The notes below the pieces were generated by a model. That model was not told the origin of the DNA and did no database searches. It saw only the letters and a list, made by a program, of their open reading frames with translations. A stretch of 37,964 nucleotides of DNA from Schoenoplectus triqueter (Eukaryota > Streptophyta > Magnoliopsida > Poales > Cyperaceae): assembly GCA_964058805.1 (NCBI GenBank), contig CAXKVV010001249.1, positions 1-37,964 of the forward strand, read 5' to 3'. The position numbers were made by a program, and so were the translations under genes. Numbering within the stretch: the stretch's first letter is position 1; every line of letters begins with the position of its first letter. Positions 34,350-37,964 of this stretch are shown in pieces.

Positions 34350-35460
34350 GCCCGGACACGTTTTCGGCGGTGCCGAGTGCATCGGGTCCCGTTTTCACGT
34401 TTTGAGCTCCCGGATTCGTTTTGGCGGTACCGAGGGCCTCACGTCCCGTTTTCATGTTTTGCGCTCCCGGACTTGTTTTCGGCGGTGCCGAGTGCGTCGG
34501 GTCCCGTTTTCACGTTTTGCGCGCCCGGATTCGTTTTCGGCGGTACCGAGGGCGTCGGGTCCCTTTTTAATGCTTTGCGCTCCTAGACTCGTTTGTGTCC
34601 CGTTTTCACGGTTTGCGCGCCCGGACTCATTTTCGGTAGTACCGATGGCGTCGGGGTCCCGTTGTTAATATTTTGCACTCCCGGACTAGTTTTCGGCGGT
34701 ACCGTGGGCGTCGGGTCTCTTATTCATGTGTTGCGCGTCCGGATTCATTTTCGGCGGTACCGAGGGCGTCGGGTCCCGTTTTCATGGTTTGCGTGCCCGA
34801 ACATGTTTTCGGCGGTACCGAGGGCATCGCGTCCCGTTTTCATGCTTTGCGCGACCGGACTCGTTTTCGACGGTACCAAGGGTGTCGGGTCCCGTTTTTA
34901 AGTTTTGCGCTCCCGGACTCGTTTTCGGCTGTGCCTTGTGCGTCGGGTCCCGTTTTCACGTTTTTCGCTCCCGGACTCATTTTCGGTGGTACTGAGGGCG
35001 TCGGGTCCCGTTTTAATGCTTTGCGCCCACAGACTCGTTTCGGCGGTGCCGAGGACGTTGTGTCCCGTTTTCACGTTTTGCGTACCCGAACTCATTTTCG
35101 GTAGTACCGATGGCGACGGGTCCCGTTTTCATGTTTTGCGCTCCCGGACTAGTTTTCGGCGGTATCGTGGGCATCAGGTCTCTTATTCATGTTTTGCGCG
35201 CCCGGACTCATTTTCGAAGGTACCGAGGGCGTCGCGTCCCATTTTCATGTTTTGCGCGTTCGGACTCGTTTCGGGCGGTGCCGAGGGCGTCAGGTCCCAT
35301 TTTTTTATTTTTGCGCTCCTGGAGTCGTTTTCGGCGTTGCCGAGTGCGTCGGGTGCCGTTTTAATGTCTTGCGCGCACAGACTCATTTTCGGCGGTACCA
35401 AGGGCGTTGGGTCTCATTTTCACATTTTCCGCGCTTGGACTCGTTTTCGGTGGTACTGAT
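34350..35460 (+). repeat. Satellite segmental duplication A, copy 2
   Basis: Partner of 24470-25460. Same order of rare unit variants with a few unit-sized or smaller indels. Confidence 0.75.
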
Positions 35461-37964
35461 GGCGTCGTGTCCCGTTTTCATGTTTTGCGTTCCCGGACTC
35501 GTTTTCGGTGGTACCGAGGTCATCTGGTCCCATTTTCATGTCTTGCGTGCACGGACACATTTTCGGCGGTACCGAGGGCGTCGGGTCCCGTTTTCAAGTT
35601 TTGCGTTCTCGAACTCGTTTTCGGTGGTGCCTAGTGCGTCGAGTCCTGTTTTCACGTTTTGCGCGCACAATCTCATTTTCGGCGGTATCGAGGGCTTCGG
35701 GTCCTGTTTTCATGTTTTGCGCTCTTGGACTCATTTTCGGCGGTACCGTGGGCGTCGGGTCCCGTTTTCATGTTTTGCTCCCTCGGACTAGTTTTCGGCG
35801 GTGCCGAGGGCGTCGAGTCACGTTTTCATGTTTTGCACTCCCGGACTAGTTTTCAGCGGTACCGTTTTCTAATTTTGCGCTCGGGTCATGTTTTCAAGTT
35901 TTGCGTTCTCGAACTCGTTTTCGGTGGTGCCTAGTGCGTCGAGTCCTGTTTTCACGTTTTGCGCGCCCGGTCTCGATTTCGGCGGTACCGAGGGCTTCGG
36001 GTCCCGTTTTCATGTTTTGCGCACTCGGACACGTTTTCGGTGGTATCAAGGGCGTCGGGTCCAGTTTTCATGTTTTGCGTGCACGGACACGTTTTCGGCG
36101 GAGCCGAGTGCGTCGGGCCCCGTTTTTAATTTTTGCGCTCTCGGACTCGTTTTCGGCAGTATCGAGGGCGTCAGGTACCGTTTTCATGTTTTACGCTCCA
36201 TGACTCGTCTTCGGCGGTGCCGAGGGCGTCGGGTCCCGTTTTCACGTTTTGCGCTCCCAGACTCGTTTTCGGAGGTACCGATGGCGTCGGGTCCCGTTTT
36301 TACGTTTTGAGCGCCCGGACTCATTTTCGGCTGTGCCGAGTGCGTCGGGGCCCGTTTTATAGTTTTGCACTCTCGAACAAGTTCTCGGCGGTGCCGAGGG
36401 CGTTGGGTCCCGTTATCACGTTTTGCGCGCCCGGACTCATTTTCAGCGGTACCGAGGGCGTCGAGTCCCGTTTTCATGTTTTGCGCTCCCGGACTCGTTT
36501 TCGGTGGTATCAAGGGCGTCGGGTCCAGTTTTCATGTTTTGCGTGCCCGGACACGTTTTCGGCGTTGCCGAGTGCGTCGGGCCCCATTTTTTATTTTTGC
36601 GCTCTCGGACTCGTTTTCGGCGGTATCGAGGGCGTCAGGTACCATTTTCATGTTTTACGCTCCTGGACTCGTCTTTGACGGTGCCGAGGGCGTCAGGTCC
36701 CGTTTTCACGTTTTGCGCTCCCAGACTCGTTTTCGGCGGTGCCGAGGACGTCGGGTCCCGTTTTTACGTTTTGGGCGCCCGGACTCATTTTCGGAGGTAC
36801 CGATGGTGTCGCGTCCCGTTTTCATGTTTTGCGCGCCCGGACTTATTTTCGGAGGTACCGAGGGCGTTAGGTCCCGTTTTTAAGTTTTGCGCTCCGGGAC
36901 TCATTTTCGGCGGTGCCGGGTGCGTCGGGTCTCGTTTTCACGTTTTGCGCGCCCGGACTCATTTTCGGCGGTACTGAGGGCATTGCCTCCCGTTTTCATG
37001 TTTTGCGCGCCCGGTCGTTTTCGGTGGCGTCGAGAGCGTCAGCTCCCTTTTGCACATTTTGCGCGCCCATACTCATTTTCGGCGGTACCGAGGGAGTCGC
37101 GTCTCGTTTTCATGTTTTGCGCGCCCGGACTCATTTTCGACGGTGGCGAGTGCGTTGGGTCTCGTTTTGACGTTTTGCGTGCCCGAACTCGTTTTCGGCG
37201 GTACCGAGGGCGTCGGGTCCCGTTTTCACGTTTTGCGCTCCCGGACTCGTTTTCGGTGGTACCGAGGGCGTCGGGTACCGTTTTCACGTTTTGCGTGCCC
37301 GGACATGTTTTCGGCGGTACCGAGGGCGTCAGGTGCGGTTTTCAAGTTTTGTGCTCCCGGACTCATTTTCGGTTGTGCTGAGGGCATCGCGACCGGACTC
37401 ATTTTCAGCGGTACCGAGGGCGTCGGGTCCCGTTTTCAAGTTTTGGTCTCCCGGACTTATTTTCGGCGGTGCCGAGCGCGTCGGGTCCCGTTTTCACGTT
37501 TTCCGCACCCGGACACGTTTTCGGCGTTGCCGAGGGCGTCGGGTCCCGTTTTCATGTTTGGCGCTGCCGGATTAGTTTTCCGGCGGTGTCGAGGGCGTTG
37601 GGTCCCGTTTTCACGTTTTGCACTCCCGGACAAGTTTTCGGCGGTACCGAGGGTGTCGAGTCCCGTTTTTAAGCTGCGCTCCCGGACTCGTTTTCGGCGG
37701 TGCCGAGAGCGTCGGGTCCCTTTTTCACATTTTGCGCGCCCATACTCATTTTCGGCGTTACCGAGGGCGTCGCGTCCCGTTTTCATGTTTTGCGCGCCCG
37801 GACTCATTTTCAGCGGTACCGAGGGCGTCGAGTCCCATTTTCATGTTTTGCGCTCCCGGACTCGTTTTCGGTGGTATCAAGGGCGTCGTGTCCCGTTTTG
37901 CGCTTCCGGACTAGCTTTCAGTGGTACCGAGGGCGTCGGGTCCCGTTTTCATGTTTTGCATGCC

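Larger units (their letters stand above)
23251..37964 (+). repeat. 58-bp GC-rich tandem satellite array, about 250 units, continues past the window
   Basis: Head-to-tail units with a 58-bp period (for example 24014-24071), all in one orientation. The unit contains CTCGTTTTCGGCGGTACCGA, then GGGCG, then GGTCCCGTTTTCATGTTTTG. My consensus is about 62% GC with nine CpGs, in sharp contrast to the AT-rich left side. Most units keep the palindrome GGTACC or its variant GGTGCC. Common variants are ACTCATTTTC, ACTAGTTTTC, GGACACGTTTTC, GCGCTCC/GCGCGCC/GCGTGCC and GTTTTTAAG. A few units are truncated or 59-60 bp. The first unit is entered mid-repeat at 23251 and the last is cut by the window end. I do not recognise the family; centromeric, subtelomeric or interspersed location cannot be told. 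Frames up to 311 codons (23753-24688) arise because the unit has no forward stop. Confidence 0.97.

Noticed and set aside
23251..37964. Dozens of long open reading frames on both strands encoding Arg/Phe/Gly-rich repetitive proteins
   Set aside because: All are readings of the same stop-free 58-bp satellite in different frames. None has a conserved start, domain or codon pattern, and one frame is no better than another.
23251..37964. CRISPR array
   Set aside because: The repeats are contiguous with no unique spacers, the flanking genome is eukaryotic, and no cas genes are present.
23251..37964. 45S rDNA intergenic spacer
   Set aside because: GC-rich short repeats could fit, but no 18S, 5.8S or 25S sequence or recognisable promoter is in the window. 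Kept only as a hypothesis to test.

Overview
The window looks like nuclear DNA of a flowering plant. It has a plant-type subtilase gene split by GT-AG introns, AT-rich intergenic DNA packed with non-autonomous transposons (CACTA, Helitron, hAT-like, Mutator-like and fold-back MITEs), and a long GC-rich satellite array. I cannot name the species.

Region by region. 1-2988 (minus strand) is the 5' part of an SBT5-type secreted subtilase. Six exons can be joined in frame, from the signal peptide to the catalytic-His motif, and the gene continues past the left edge of the window. A TATA box lies at 3064-3071. 3264-3712 is a GTATCGG-rich repeat cluster. 4627-5015 is a short TIR element. 5484-8496 is a decayed CACTA element carrying a TNP2-type transposase pseudogene with two nonsense codons and two frameshifts, subterminal ACCGGT repeats, and matching 10-bp ends. 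9267-9735 and 18234-18704 are two Helitron copies in opposite orientation. Between them are four hAT-like elements or relatives, two fold-back MITEs and an unidentified gene-like chain of four phase-compatible exons (16195-17546). A diverged inverted copy of the beginning of that gene-like region lies at 19005-20095 and is split by a Mutator-like MITE. 20100-22760 holds more MITE debris, a (TA)32 microsatellite and AT-rich DNA with nothing recognisable. 22803-23250 looks like a promoter and the start of another gene, apparently frameshifted.

From 23251 to the right edge (14.7 kb, about 250 units) the window is one head-to-tail array of a 58-bp, roughly 62% GC, CpG-rich satellite that I do not recognise. 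The unit has no stop codon in any forward frame and 58 is not a multiple of three. The array is therefore filled with long overlapping open frames that I regard as by-products, not genes. Its units fall into variants arranged as a mosaic of kilobase-scale internal duplications (for example 25.8-28.3 kb against 31.5-34.1 kb).

Only the subtilase looks like an intact gene. The other features do not form a pathway. They record transposon insertion, local duplication and satellite expansion next to genic DNA. The most unusual part is the satellite and its junction with the gene-like sequence at 23.25 kb.
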